Counted from the first letter of the stretch, positions 50,084-57,370 are shown. The stretch is 64,000 nt of DNA from Gammaproteobacteria bacterium Milos-ODIII6 (GCA_029228645.1 JAPTHR010000004.1:295139-359138), one strand, 5' to 3'. Notes: generated from the letters alone by a model not told the origin. Translations and numbers: made by a program.

Positions 50084-50494
50084 TCAGCAGCCCGCGTTGC
50101 CGGTGCGATACCACTTGCGCTGCTTATCGACGAACACATTGCCTTCGCCGTCCAGGCTGATCTGATAAACCTCCTGCGAACCGCTGGAATAGGTGAGCTG
50201 AATGAAGTGCCCGCCCAACTGGCTCAGGACCGTCCAGCGACCGGTTTCATCGCCCTGCCCTTGCCCGGGGTTGCGGTCGTTGCTCATGCTGACGCCGTTG
50301 CGCAAGGCGAACTGTCCGTTGCTGCACAGCCAGATGATGTGGGCGTTGCCGAAATCGATATCGTAGTAGTCCTTGAACTGCTGACCGGCCAGTTGCGGAG
50401 GCAGAAACCCCTGCGCCGGAAGCGGCGTAGCGGCAATCAAAAGACCGGTCGCAACCAGTGTTGCGATCACGCGCGCCATGACCATTCTGTCCAT
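50084..50494 (-). CDS. small secreted protein, unknown
   Basis: A 136-residue protein with a signal peptide (about residues 1-27, ending PLPAQG) and a beta-rich mature part containing WLCSNGQFALRNGVSMSN and GRWTVLSQLGGHFIQLTYSSG, a layout similar to small lipocalin-like or META-type secreted domains, but no family is assigned. GGAGA precedes the chosen ATG. It lies 7 bp upstream of the two-span gene on the same strand. Confidence 0.55.
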   Translation of the reverse strand: MDRMVMARVIATLVATGLLIAATPLPAQGFLPPQLAGQQFKDYYDIDFGNAHIIWLCSNGQFALRNGVSMSNDRNPGQGQGDETGRWTVLSQLGGHFIQLTYSSGSQEVYQISLDGEGNVFVDKQRKWYRTGNAGC

Positions 50495-50599
50495 GCCCCG
50501 TCTCCTTCGCCTGCGGCCAGTACCAGCGGGCTTGATAAGCGGCGCCAATAAGACTAACGAGTAGGATACTGGTTCTTGTTTGTCAAACAGCGGGCGGAA

Positions 50600-52282
50600 T
50601 CAGTCCCTCATCAACAACATCTTTTTCAGATCGGCCGAGACTAGCTTTTCGACGTATTCCACCAGGTCCTTTCTTTTGCGGCTCAGGACCTTTCGCGCGA
50701 CAAATCGGGTTATCCACCAGTTGTTGCTGAAGTACTGCTCCACCATACGATTTATCACCAGGCCCGCGCGATAATTGACCTGCTCCAGAAAAGTGCTGAA
50801 CTCGGTCTGCTCGTATCTTGGCCAATCGAGCAATACGCACTCATCCATGGCCTCGCTCAGCATGGGAATGATCGGGCGGACCCTGTCACCATTCTGATCT
50901 TCGAATTCGTACGCGTTGATCGCGTCCGCTGACCAGGACTCGAACAGGGGGTGGTCCGCCGGCAGGACAAAGTACTCGCGGAAAAACCGCTGGGCATTGC
51001 GGCGCCCCAGAAAATAATCATGCCTCCTGAATTTTTTGCTCAGGAACCCGCCAAAGCCTCCCAGGGACCCACACGCAATGGGGTAGAGCTCGCCCTCCCG
51101 CCTGGGGGCGATCATGAAACGCGAACAGGTACCGGTACTCGAAGCGAGTGTCAGCTCATCGGGTTTGAACCTCGCCTGGTTCTTGAGGGCATTGAACAGA
51201 TCCTTGGCCATGCTGACCAGGTCAGGGGCCTCCGAGTAATCCGGGTCAAACAGGCTCTCGCTCGGGAAGGGGTCGATCATGATGACCGCGCGGCTGGCGC
51301 TGTCGCATTGGCGTGGGTTGTAGTTGTGCTTTCCCGCCAACAGGCGACGCGCCAGTTCCAGCGGCTCATTGTTCATGACACCGCCATCGACACACTGGAA
51401 GGAGTAGTTATAACTTGTCTGGACGTTGCCCCAATCCGCCTTGATGCATTCCATACGAACACACGCGTCCTCGTCCGGCGTGGGCACGGACCACTTCCTG
51501 GAACTGTACATGCCGTTGCCACCCGGCAGATTGACGGCGTGCTCCAGGGTGCGGGGCGCGAGGCCAATCGGAAAGGCACCCGAGGCCAGCGCGGCCGTTT
51601 TGAGTTTTTGCGTCACCGGATGATGGGCATCACAGAGGTCCGTCCAGCTCAGTGTGTAGCGGTCGGATATGGCGGGATCGGGACCGGTATCGTTGATCTG
51701 GAAATGCACATAGTCGGCATGCAGGCTCATGTCGTACTTGTCGATGCCACCCCATCCGCTGTCCACGGTAAAGCCGTAAGGCACACCGCGCAGATTGGTC
51801 ACCGTGAGCAACAGTTCAAAGTTCTCGGCCACATAGGGCCGCCTGTGCGGCCTTTGCTCCACATCGAGACCGGTCTGGGCTATTTCCGAAAGGACAGTCG
51901 AGTCCAGCGCCGAAACGACATTGGCCTCGGCGTCGGCGAGGTCACTGCCCTGGAGCAGGCTGGACATATCTATCCGGTCCACCCAACTGTCGTAGAGCTT
52001 GTTGCGCCCGTTGTTGTAATCCGCCCGGTTCTCGCTGGTCATGGGGGGCTGATCTGATGCGAGATAACCCGCCGCGAGAGCCGCTGTGATCGCACCTGCA
52101 GACGCGCCCGAAAAGACCGACAACTTGACATCATGTTGCGGCGCGGCGGGATCGCCATCGGCTTTCGCCTGGTACCAAAGGTCCAGGGCATACACCATGA
52201 AATCGATCACACCGGCGGTATAGGCGCCGGCCGATATCGCGCCCGCGCCGACCAGGCCTATCTCGAACGGCTCAGCTTGCAT
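50600..52282 (-). CDS. patatin-like phospholipase-family protein, divergent
   Basis: A 560-residue protein. Near the N-terminus SVFSGASAGAIT gives the GxSxG elbow with Ser61, and CVDGGVMNNEPLELA near residue 299 gives the catalytic Asp of the Ser-Asp dyad. The oxyanion loop, normally DGGGxRG, is replaced by LVGAGAISAGAY. A long insertion separates the two catalytic motifs, and the C-terminal 200 residues have no assigned domain. There is no signal peptide, so it acts in the cytoplasm or at the inner membrane unless exported otherwise. The start is the ATG preceded by GGAGG at 5 bases. Substrate unknown. Confidence 0.75.
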   Translation of the reverse strand: MQAEPFEIGLVGAGAISAGAYTAGVIDFMVYALDLWYQAKADGDPAAPQHDVKLSVFSGASAGAITAALAAGYLASDQPPMTSENRADYNNGRNKLYDSWVDRIDMSSLLQGSDLADAEANVVSALDSTVLSEIAQTGLDVEQRPHRRPYVAENFELLLTVTNLRGVPYGFTVDSGWGGIDKYDMSLHADYVHFQINDTGPDPAISDRYTLSWTDLCDAHHPVTQKLKTAALASGAFPIGLAPRTLEHAVNLPGGNGMYSSRKWSVPTPDEDACVRMECIKADWGNVQTSYNYSFQCVDGGVMNNEPLELARRLLAGKHNYNPRQCDSASRAVIMIDPFPSESLFDPDYSEAPDLVSMAKDLFNALKNQARFKPDELTLASSTGTCSRFMIAPRREGELYPIACGSLGGFGGFLSKKFRRHDYFLGRRNAQRFFREYFVLPADHPLFESWSADAINAYEFEDQNGDRVRPIIPMLSEAMDECVLLDWPRYEQTEFSTFLEQVNYRAGLVINRMVEQYFSNNWWITRFVARKVLSRKRKDLVEYVEKLVSADLKKMLLMRD

Positions 52283-52640
52283 GACAACCTCCATGAGCAT
52301 CCTGTATATGAAAAATCAGCGGGGACCCGGCCATTCGGTTTGCGCGACAAAAACCGTGGCGCCCACAACGGGCAGGAAGTACTTTCCTTTTTAGGTTATC
52401 CGGACCCGAAACGCAAAGAGGCGAATCCGGCGCATGCCGGCGCGTCACATTGACATCCCGGCATCCGTAAACTAGCTTCGACTCCATCATAAGATTTTCT
52501 TTCCTAGACCACGCCGCCAACGGTAATCGTGCAGCAGGCCCAAGGATGGATAACCCGCGCTCCCCCCCCGACCGTCGCATGCAGCCCGTACCGCTTCCCC
52601 GAAGGGTCAACCCGGCCGGACCGGCAAACCCATTTTTCTG

Positions 52641-52874
52641 CTAGCAGTCTGTCGGACTTATCCGTTTGAAGCGAAAATTCGCGGGAGCGAATCAAATGAG
52701 ATTATCGGATGAGGAGAATAGTGGACCTATTTGACGAGTCCGATAAGGTCAGTTGATCGCTATCCGCGGATTTATGAAACACATCCTTGTGTTTCACCGC
52801 TACGCGGCTTGCGTGAAAACCTTTTCCTGAAAGGTTTTTGCAGCCAAACAGCGTTAAGTCCGACAGGCTGCTAG
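52641..52874. mobile_element. MITE-like element with 21-bp terminal inverted repeats
   Basis: The left end CTAGCAGTCTGTCGGACTTA and the right end, read in reverse, CTAGCAGCCTGTCGGACTTA differ at one base. Each end carries CTAG, which is palindromic and could be a target duplication or part of the repeat. The 234-bp interior has subterminal palindromes and no plausible gene. The end sequence is of the kind seen in non-autonomous derivatives of insertion sequences. The 358 bp to its left (52283-52640) show no gene. Confidence 0.75.
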
Positions 52875-52902
52875 CCAACGAGCACCCAGGCAAGGAGAGA
52901 TC

Positions 52903-53592
52903 ATGTTCAGCAAGCCAAGGCGAAAGGTCACCCGGGTTTTCATTCACTGCACAGCCTCCGAACTGACGAAGCACGACAATGTCGCCGCCATCAGGAAGAT
53001 GCACCTCGAGCGTGGCTGGAGCGATATCGGATATCACCTCTTCATCCGGAAAAACGGGGTGTTGGAAAACGGCAGGGACCTCGAGAGAACGCCAGCCGCG
53101 CAGAAAGGCCACAACACCAACAGCATCGCCATCTGCCTGCACGGTTTGAAGAAAGACAGGTTCACCACTCCGCAGTTCGACACCCTTAAACGCCTGTGTC
53201 TCGAAATCAACAAGGCCTATGACGGCGAGATCAGCTTTCATGGGCACAGCGAAGTGGCCGCCAAGGCTTGTCCGGTATTCGATTACAAGTCTGTTCTGAG
53301 GCTCGACGCTTATGGCAATCTCGGCCTGACCGGTGCCGTCACCCAGGCGACGGCCGAGGTCGATGACATGACGCCGGATGCGTTGCCTGACCTCAAGGAA
53401 GGGGCGCGCGGGCCTGCCGTCGAACTGTTACAGGAACTTTTGCTGATCAAAGCGGATGGCATCTTCGGTCCCAAGACGGCAAACGCGGTGCGCGAGTTCA
53501 AGCGGCAACACAAGCTCTATCCGAGTGACCTCGTGGTCTCGCATGTATGGAAACTGCTGCTGGGGTCGAAGCAGGTTCCGCATTTCGACTGA
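52903..53592 (+). CDS. N-acetylmuramoyl-L-alanine amidase (T7-lysozyme-like) with peptidoglycan-binding domain
   Basis: A 229-residue protein. Residues 8-130 form an amidase_2 domain like T7 lysozyme: zinc ligands His15 (VFIHCTAS), His115 and Cys123, with Lys121 and Tyr44 at catalytic positions; the His-x5-Lys-x-Cys spacing (HSEVAAKAC) equals that of the phage enzyme. A C-terminal PG_binding_1 domain (about 165-222: LKEGARGPAVELLQELL, DGIFGPKTANAVREFKRQ). No signal peptide, as in phage endolysins. AAGGAGAG is its ribosome site, just after the MITE. Probably a phage-derived or domesticated endolysin. Confidence 0.88.
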   Translation: MFSKPRRKVTRVFIHCTASELTKHDNVAAIRKMHLERGWSDIGYHLFIRKNGVLENGRDLERTPAAQKGHNTNSIAICLHGLKKDRFTTPQFDTLKRLCLEINKAYDGEISFHGHSEVAAKACPVFDYKSVLRLDAYGNLGLTGAVTQATAEVDDMTPDALPDLKEGARGPAVELLQELLLIKADGIFGPKTANAVREFKRQHKLYPSDLVVSHVWKLLLGSKQVPHFD

Positions 53593-53616
53593 CACCCGCA
53601 TGAAAAGACCGCTTAC

Positions 53617-54117
53617 ATGGCGATGAAGCGCAGCTATCTGTACCCGGCGCTCCTGCTGCTGGGCCTGTCGGTGTGCGGACCGTCGCCCGCGGGCGTGCCA
53701 ATACCCACGCAGGGTGAAGCGAGGGGCGGTTCGATCTCAGACGGCCTGGATGTCGGGGAAATAAGGCAGGGCAGACATTCAGGCTTCGAGCGCCTGGTTT
53801 TCGATGTGACCTATTGGGAAGGCGCCGGCAAAGCGGCCGGACAGACGGCATCTTCGCCAGGGCACTTCCGCATCCAGCCACTGGTGGCTGGGCAGGATTA
53901 CATCATCGAACTCGGCGGGTTCCGGGCCTTGAGCGCCAGCCTGCCGCGATTCGCCGAAACCAGCCGGATCGTGTCCCTCAGCCGTAGGAAGGGAGAGGCC
54001 TTTGAAGACGACAGCACCCTTTCGCTGCGCCTCGAAATCCGACCGGGGCTCTGCTACCGCGCCTTCACCCTGCAAAACCCGGCGCGGATTGTCGTGGACG
54101 TGGCCGACTGTCCCTAG
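53617..54117 (+). CDS. small exported AMIN-like protein
   Basis: A 166-residue protein with a signal peptide (about residues 1-25) and a beta-rich domain of two conserved parts, GFERLVFDVTYW and PARIVVDVADC, which resemble the AMIN/AMIN-like fold that binds peptidoglycan or envelope polymers. It follows the amidase gene by 24 bp on the same strand, and AMIN domains typically accompany amidases, so the two may form an envelope-acting pair. The AMIN assignment is by pattern only. Confidence 0.6.
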   Translation: MAMKRSYLYPALLLLGLSVCGPSPAGVPIPTQGEARGGSISDGLDVGEIRQGRHSGFERLVFDVTYWEGAGKAAGQTASSPGHFRIQPLVAGQDYIIELGGFRALSASLPRFAETSRIVSLSRRKGEAFEDDSTLSLRLEIRPGLCYRAFTLQNPARIVVDVADCP

Positions 54118-54193
54118 CCTGGCGGGAGTAACCGCGGCCAGGATTCAGCGGCTTCGCTTCCATCCCGTGCTACCAGGGTTGGGGAAAGGTCAC

Positions 54194-54391
54194 ATCGTTT
54201 TCAGAAATCCGAGCCCCGCTTCTCGCAAACACTACCCGTACCTCGTTGATATTCAGAGCCCGTACCTCGATGCATTGGCTACACGGATAGTGATTCCGCT
54301 TGGCAAGGCCGAGCTGTTCAAAAACACCGCGATGAAAGGATTGAGTCCCGAAGTGGTTTTTCATGACGAGAATTTGCTATCGCTGACGCCC
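54194..54391 (+). pseudogene. ccdB: truncated ccdB remnant
   Basis: This stretch encodes residues matching 5-70 of the intact CcdB at 57616 with very high identity (for example RKHYPYLVDIQSPYLD). The start codon and first residues are gone, and after LTP the sequence changes abruptly into the IS110-type fragment, removing the last 35 residues, which in CcdB hold the gyrase-poisoning C-terminus. No ccdA copy precedes it. It is the left-most trace of the cassette array. Confidence 0.82.
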
Positions 54392-54535
54392 TGCGTATCC
54401 CTCTCAAACTCTGGCAGCCGGTGGCCATGCCATGAATACCCTCGATCACTATGCCGCGATCATCGGCATCGACTGGGCCGACAACAAACACGACCTGTGC
54501 CGGCGTCTGGCCGGTTCCGAGCCGCTCGAGTATTC
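54392..54535 (+). mobile_element. 5' remnant of an IS110-family element
   Basis: An ATG at 54432 opens MNTLDHYAAIIGIDWADNKH, the N-terminus of IS110/IS1111 transposases with the first Asp of their DEDD catalytic set (IGIDWAD). Only about 35 codons remain before the frame is cut at the GTTAG of the next cassette. The bases before the ATG are probably the IS left end. A deletion between the IS and the cassette explains the junction. Confidence 0.75.
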
Positions 54536-54536
54536 G

Positions 54537-54818
54537 TTAGAAGCGATCTTCCCTGTGATGCCAGATACGAAGTACATAGATTTCTGTTTCGTGTACGAGA
54601 TAACGAGCCAGATAATTTCCGATCACCAAATCGCGAACAGCCTCTGGATTCGGTGCTCGTTCAACTCGGGTGCCCAACAATGGAAACTGTTTCAGCTGAG
54701 CAATGCCCTTCAGGATAGTCGCCGCCGCTTTCTGCGCTGCACGAGGATTCTTGACCTCGATGAACTCACGCAGACGGCGGAGATCGCCAACCGCGTCGCC
54801 GGAATAGCGGACATTCAT
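54537..54818 (-). CDS. parE: RelE/ParE-type toxin (cassette 1)
   Basis: A 93-residue toxin: MNVRYSGDAVGDLRRLREFI, then ILKGIAQLKQFPLLGTRVER and DLVIGNYLARYLVHETEIYVLRIWHHREDRF (ends in H-x-R-x-x-R/F pattern). These are the hallmark blocks of ParE/RelE. It overlaps the antitoxin gene by 4 bp and lies in reverse in its cassette. Its stop codon is the TTA (minus TAA) inside the GTTAG core. Confidence 0.87.
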   Translation of the reverse strand: MNVRYSGDAVGDLRRLREFIEVKNPRAAQKAAATILKGIAQLKQFPLLGTRVERAPNPEAVRDLVIGNYLARYLVHETEIYVLRIWHHREDRF

Positions 54819-55081
54819 TTGCCAGGAGGGCTCAGCTCTTCATCAGACCCCCAACTCTCCAGCCATGCGTTTATATCGGCTTCAGGGATGCTCGAACCAT
54901 TTTTGATCGAGCTTAGGGCCTCAAGTGTATCGGACCACCTTGAATCCTCGACGGATTGGCGCTCAATGAACTCTTTAATTGCCTGATTAATAATGTAATT
55001 CTTGCTTCTATCAAGCTTCGCCGCCAGCTCCTCTAAAGGAGTTTCAATATCTGGCTGCAACCGAATGCTGGTTACTCCCAT
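54815..55081 (-). CDS. parD: ribbon-helix-helix antitoxin (cassette 1)
   Basis: An 88-residue CopG/ParD-like protein: the N-terminal RHH TSIRLQPDIETPLEELAAKLDRSKNYIINQAIKEFIE (core IRLQPDIETPLEELA) for DNA binding, and a C-terminal tail (LSSIKNGSSIPEADINAWLESWG) that should wrap the toxin. GGGAG precedes the ATG. Antitoxin-first order in a reversed cassette. Confidence 0.87.
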   Translation of the reverse strand: MGVTSIRLQPDIETPLEELAAKLDRSKNYIINQAIKEFIERQSVEDSRWSDTLEALSSIKNGSSIPEADINAWLESWGSDEELSPPGK

Positions 55082-55155
55082 CGTGATTTCTCCCGGGTGA
55101 AACTACGATGTATTACAGTGTAGCTCTCGGGCTTGAATGGGGCAATGCTTTCAAG

Positions 55156-55229
55156 CTTCTAATGCCCGCCATCACCGGCCCTGACCGAGCGCAGCGAGTG
55201 AAGGGGCCGAGTGTATGGCATTGTTAGGG
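55156..55229 (+). other. attC site 1
   Basis: Imperfect inverted repeat of 74 bp from TTCTAAT to GTTAGGG; AATGCC pairs GGCATT and CGGCCC pairs GGGGCCG. It is the least canonical of the sites (AAT in place of AAC). Confidence 0.6.
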
Positions 55230-55244
55230 CTTTTCTCCTAAACT

Positions 55245-55261
55245 GTACGGCATTACCGTAC
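55245..55261. promoter_or_regulatory. operator-like palindrome before yefM
   Basis: GTACGG-CATTA-CCGTAC, a perfect inverted repeat 18 bp before the yefM ATG, in the place of the YefM autoregulatory operator. Confidence 0.7.
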
Positions 55262-55279
55262 CACCTGGAAAGCATCACA

Positions 55280-55552
55280 ATGGACACCACAACCGTAAAC
55301 AAATTCAGAGATAGCCTAAAAAGCTTTGTTGAACAGGTAGTTAACCAGCATATTCCGCTTCGCGTAACTCGCCGTACCGGCTCGGATTTTGTAGTGATGA
55401 GTGCCGAGGACTGGGAGCGTGACCAGGAAACCTTGTACGTGCTCCAAAATACCAGCCTGATGCGCCAGATCGCCGAGTCCAGCGCTACCCATAACGCGGG
55501 TACCGGGTATACCCCAACCAAAGAGCAGTTAGATGAGATCGTTGGTATTTGA
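55280..55552 (+). CDS. yefM: YefM/Phd-family antitoxin (cassette 2)
   Basis: A 90-residue antitoxin: TVNKFRDSLKSFVEQVVNQHIPLRVTRRTGSDFVVMSAEDW (core FRDSLKSFVEQVVN) is the YefM/Phd DNA-binding half, and the C-terminal helix binds the toxin. The ATG at 55280 is preferred because the upstream frame crosses the operator. It overlaps the toxin gene by 20 bp. Confidence 0.93.
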   Translation: MDTTTVNKFRDSLKSFVEQVVNQHIPLRVTRRTGSDFVVMSAEDWERDQETLYVLQNTSLMRQIAESSATHNAGTGYTPTKEQLDEIVGI

Positions 55553-55802
55553 GGGTAGAACATGGGAGGTGTACGAGGAACTACGACAGCGCGACAAGCG
55601 GATGCACAAGAATCTTTGCGCAATTTTGAAAGAAATGTTGCGCGGTGACCCCAGTTCCGGTTTGGGAAAGCCTGAAGCACTTCGACATAACCTTTCCGGC
55701 TTTTGGTCGAGGCGACTGACCCAAAAAGACCGGCTTGTGTATAAGTTCGACGATACTCATGTCTATATCTTTGCCATCGGCGGCCATTACGACTCTTTAT
55801 GA
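55533..55802 (+). CDS. yoeB: YoeB/Txe-type mRNA interferase toxin (cassette 2)
   Basis: An 89-residue RelE-fold toxin with YoeB marks: LVFEGRTWEVYEELRQ at the start, KPEALRHNLSGFWSRRL with basic residues for RNA, and the terminal IFAIGGHYDSL where the His-Tyr pair lies at the catalytic end (YoeB ends ...HYx). Cleaves mRNA at the ribosome. Full length. Confidence 0.95.
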   Translation: MRSLVFEGRTWEVYEELRQRDKRMHKNLCAILKEMLRGDPSSGLGKPEALRHNLSGFWSRRLTQKDRLVYKFDDTHVYIFAIGGHYDSL

Positions 55803-55803
55803 G

Positions 55804-55918
55804 ACCTAACACCCATCTTCAGCGGGGCCAAACGCAAAGCGGCTTTTTGTGCAAAATGCCGAAGGCATGCGCAAAAAGCCGCGTAGTGTTTGGGGTCCGC
55901 TGGAACTACTTGTTAGAA
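55804..55918 (+). other. attC site 2
   Basis: 115 bp, ACCTAAC to GTTAGAA; outer arms TTCAGCGG...CCGCTGGAA and a long inner hairpin (GCGGCTTTTTG/CAAAAAGCCGC). Same class as sites 6 and 10. Confidence 0.9.
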
Positions 55919-56139
55919 GCAACTTGCTCCAGGCGTTCGGCGAGCCACACCTTGATTACGGATTGGCGTGTGACCCCCAAACGACCTGCCTCCCGATCCA
56001 GGGATTCGATCATCCAGGTGGGAAAATCCACATTGACCCGGCGCTGTTCCTGAAGAGGCCTGCGGGCCTTGGAAAGATCCAGGGCACCCGTGACATCCTC
56101 TCCCTTATCAAATTTGGCATCGAAGCTCTTAGCTTTCAT
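55906..56139 (-). CDS. brnA: BrnA-type antitoxin (cassette 3)
   Basis: A 77-residue RHH antitoxin with the BrnA form: RRVNVDFPTWMIESLDREAGRLGVTRQSVIKVWLAERLEQ (core VDFPTWMIESLDREA). Follows the toxin gene, overlapping it by 11 bp (BrnT-then-BrnA order). Its last codons and stop lie inside the right end of attC site 2. Confidence 0.93.
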   Translation of the reverse strand: MKAKSFDAKFDKGEDVTGALDLSKARRPLQEQRRVNVDFPTWMIESLDREAGRLGVTRQSVIKVWLAERLEQVASNK

Positions 56140-56392
56140 AAATGGCTACCTCTTCAGTTCGGGAGCGACGAACGGAGATGATTCGGATGTTGCCATCGCG
56201 AAGCGTAACAACCGCCGACCAGTGTTTGTCTTGGATTTTCCCGATTACCAAGAAACGTTCTTCATCCGTAGTTCTTGCTGCAATTTCTACAAGATACGGA
56301 TCATTCCAAAGCCCTTGGGCCTCGACAAAATCGATACCGTGCTTCTTCAGATTGCCTTGGCTTTTCCGTTCATCGTATTCAAATGAGTACAT
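56129..56392 (-). CDS. brnT: BrnT toxin (cassette 3)
   Basis: An 87-residue ribonuclease toxin: YSFEYDERKSQGNLKKHGIDF, ERFLVIGKIQDKHWSAVVTL and RIISVRRSRTEE, the three BrnT blocks with the KHG motif. The ATG directly abuts the operator-like palindrome, and a TATAAT lies 10 bases before it, so the mRNA may have almost no leader. Confidence 0.94.
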   Translation of the reverse strand: MYSFEYDERKSQGNLKKHGIDFVEAQGLWNDPYLVEIAARTTDEERFLVIGKIQDKHWSAVVTLRDGNIRIISVRRSRTEEVAIYES

Positions 56393-56410
56393 GGTATAAA
56401 AATTATACCA
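56392..56410 (-). promoter_or_regulatory. operator-like palindrome and -10 box before brnT (cassette 3)
   Basis: TGGTATAA-AAA-TTATACCA: 8-bp arms, 3-bp spacer, touching the start codon. Read on the minus strand it contains TATAAT 9 bases before the ATG. Confidence 0.75.
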
Positions 56411-56441
56411 TTATTGCGCAAAGAGCAAGGAGCCTTTCTGC

Positions 56442-56576
56442 TTTTAACGCCGAGGTAAGCAGCGGTCAGCATGGCGCACTTGATCGGGCAGGAATGGCGA
56501 AGCAATGCCCAAGCAAGTGCGGGGTGCTGAGCGTCCGAGTGAGCCGCAGGCGAACGGCTTGACCGCCTTGTTAGGC
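56442..56576 (+). other. attC site 3
   Basis: 135 bp, TTTTAAC to GTTAGGC; contains the shared right arm GAGTGAGCCGCAGGCGAACG and AAGCAGCGGTCAGC/…GACCGCC stems. Same class as sites 5, 7 and 9. Confidence 0.9.
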
Positions 56577-56589
56577 GCACCTAAACTAA

Positions 56590-56609
56590 GTAATAACATA
56601 CGTAATAAC
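56590..56609. promoter_or_regulatory. direct repeat before the AbrB-like antitoxin
   Basis: GTAATAAC occurs at 56590 and 56602, 12 bp apart, 19 bp before the start codon; likely operator for the antitoxin. Confidence 0.5.
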
Positions 56610-56627
56610 TTTTTCAGGGTGCCCGTT

Positions 56628-56852
56628 ATGATCAAAGTAAAAGTGACCGCCATCGGCAACTCAATGGGCATTATTCTTCCAAAAGAGGCACTTACGAAGC
56701 TTCATGCGGATAAGGGCGATCTGCTTTTTTTGGTTGATACCCCTGAAGGCCTGACTTTGACTCCTTACCAACAGGATTTCGAAGCCCAAATGGACGCCGC
56801 TGAAAAGGTAATGAAGAAATACCGAAATGCGCTCCATGAGCTGGCGAAATGA
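56628..56852 (+). CDS. AbrB/MazE-family antitoxin (cassette 4)
   Basis: A 74-residue swapped-hairpin protein: IKVKVTAIGNSMGIILPKEALTKL is the AbrB/SpoVT DNA-binding signature, and the C-terminal helix (QQDFEAQMDAAEKVMKKYR) should bind the toxin. The longer in-frame start lies inside attC 3, so the ATG at 56628 with AGGGTG upstream is used. Overlaps doc by 4 bp. Confidence 0.92.
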   Translation: MIKVKVTAIGNSMGIILPKEALTKLHADKGDLLFLVDTPEGLTLTPYQQDFEAQMDAAEKVMKKYRNALHELAK

Positions 56853-57241
56853 CTGAACCGGCATGGGTTTTACCTGAGCTCGTGCAGGCGATACACCAGA
56901 CCCTACTCGCCGAGCATGGCGGACTTCCCGGTGTTCGCGATAAAGACCTGCTGGGGTCGGCATTGGCCAGGCCCCCGCAAAAAGCGACCTACGAAAGTGC
57001 GGCTTCGATTTTTGATTTGGCTGCCTTTTATAGTTACGGGTTAGCCCGAAACCATCCTTTCATAGATGGCAACAAGCGCATTGCTTTGACCGTTGCTGCA
57101 GTTTTTCTGGAACTGAATGGATACTCGCTAGACGCAACAGAAGCGGAAGCGGTACTCATATACCAACAGCTCGCCGCGGGATCGCTAACTGAGGAAGAAC
57201 TTGCGGCTTGGATTCGGGATTCATCCATTTCAAACGCCTAA
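56849..57241 (+). CDS. doc: Doc (death-on-curing) Fic-fold toxin (cassette 4)
   Basis: A 130-residue Fic/Doc protein with the catalytic motif HPFIDGNKRIAL (HxFx[D/N]GNKR), here H-P-F-I-D-G-N-K-R. Doc phosphorylates EF-Tu in its best-known relative. Pairing with an AbrB-type antitoxin instead of Phd is a known variant. The stop TAA is in the attC start CCTAAC. Confidence 0.95.
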   Translation: MTEPAWVLPELVQAIHQTLLAEHGGLPGVRDKDLLGSALARPPQKATYESAASIFDLAAFYSYGLARNHPFIDGNKRIALTVAAVFLELNGYSLDATEAEAVLIYQQLAAGSLTEEELAAWIRDSSISNA

Positions 57242-57313
57242 CGCCAGCGACAAGGGGCGGCGGCGAAGCCGACGTCCCAGCCCCGTAGCGGCGACTCGAT
57301 TGCCTTGTTAGAT
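57236..57313 (+). other. attC site 4
   Basis: 78 bp, GCCTAAC to GTTAGAT, inner arms GACAAGGGGCGGCGGCGAAGCC/…GGCGACTCGATTGCC. Same class as site 12. Confidence 0.88.
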
Positions 57314-57322
57314 GCATTACAC

Positions 57323-57340
57323 TGCGCATATGGGTGCGCA
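57323..57340. promoter_or_regulatory. operator-like repeat before ccdA
   Basis: TGCGCA occurs twice, 12 bp apart, as TGCGCATATGGGTGCGCA, 30 bp before ccdA; possible site for CcdA autoregulation. Confidence 0.5.
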
Positions 57341-57370
57341 TTAATATTTTGCCTGCCGCAGGAGACTGTA

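Noticed and set aside
52702..53247. A 181-codon minus-strand frame over the MITE and amidase
   Set aside because: It is antisense to the amidase, whose catalytic motifs are clear, and starts inside it.
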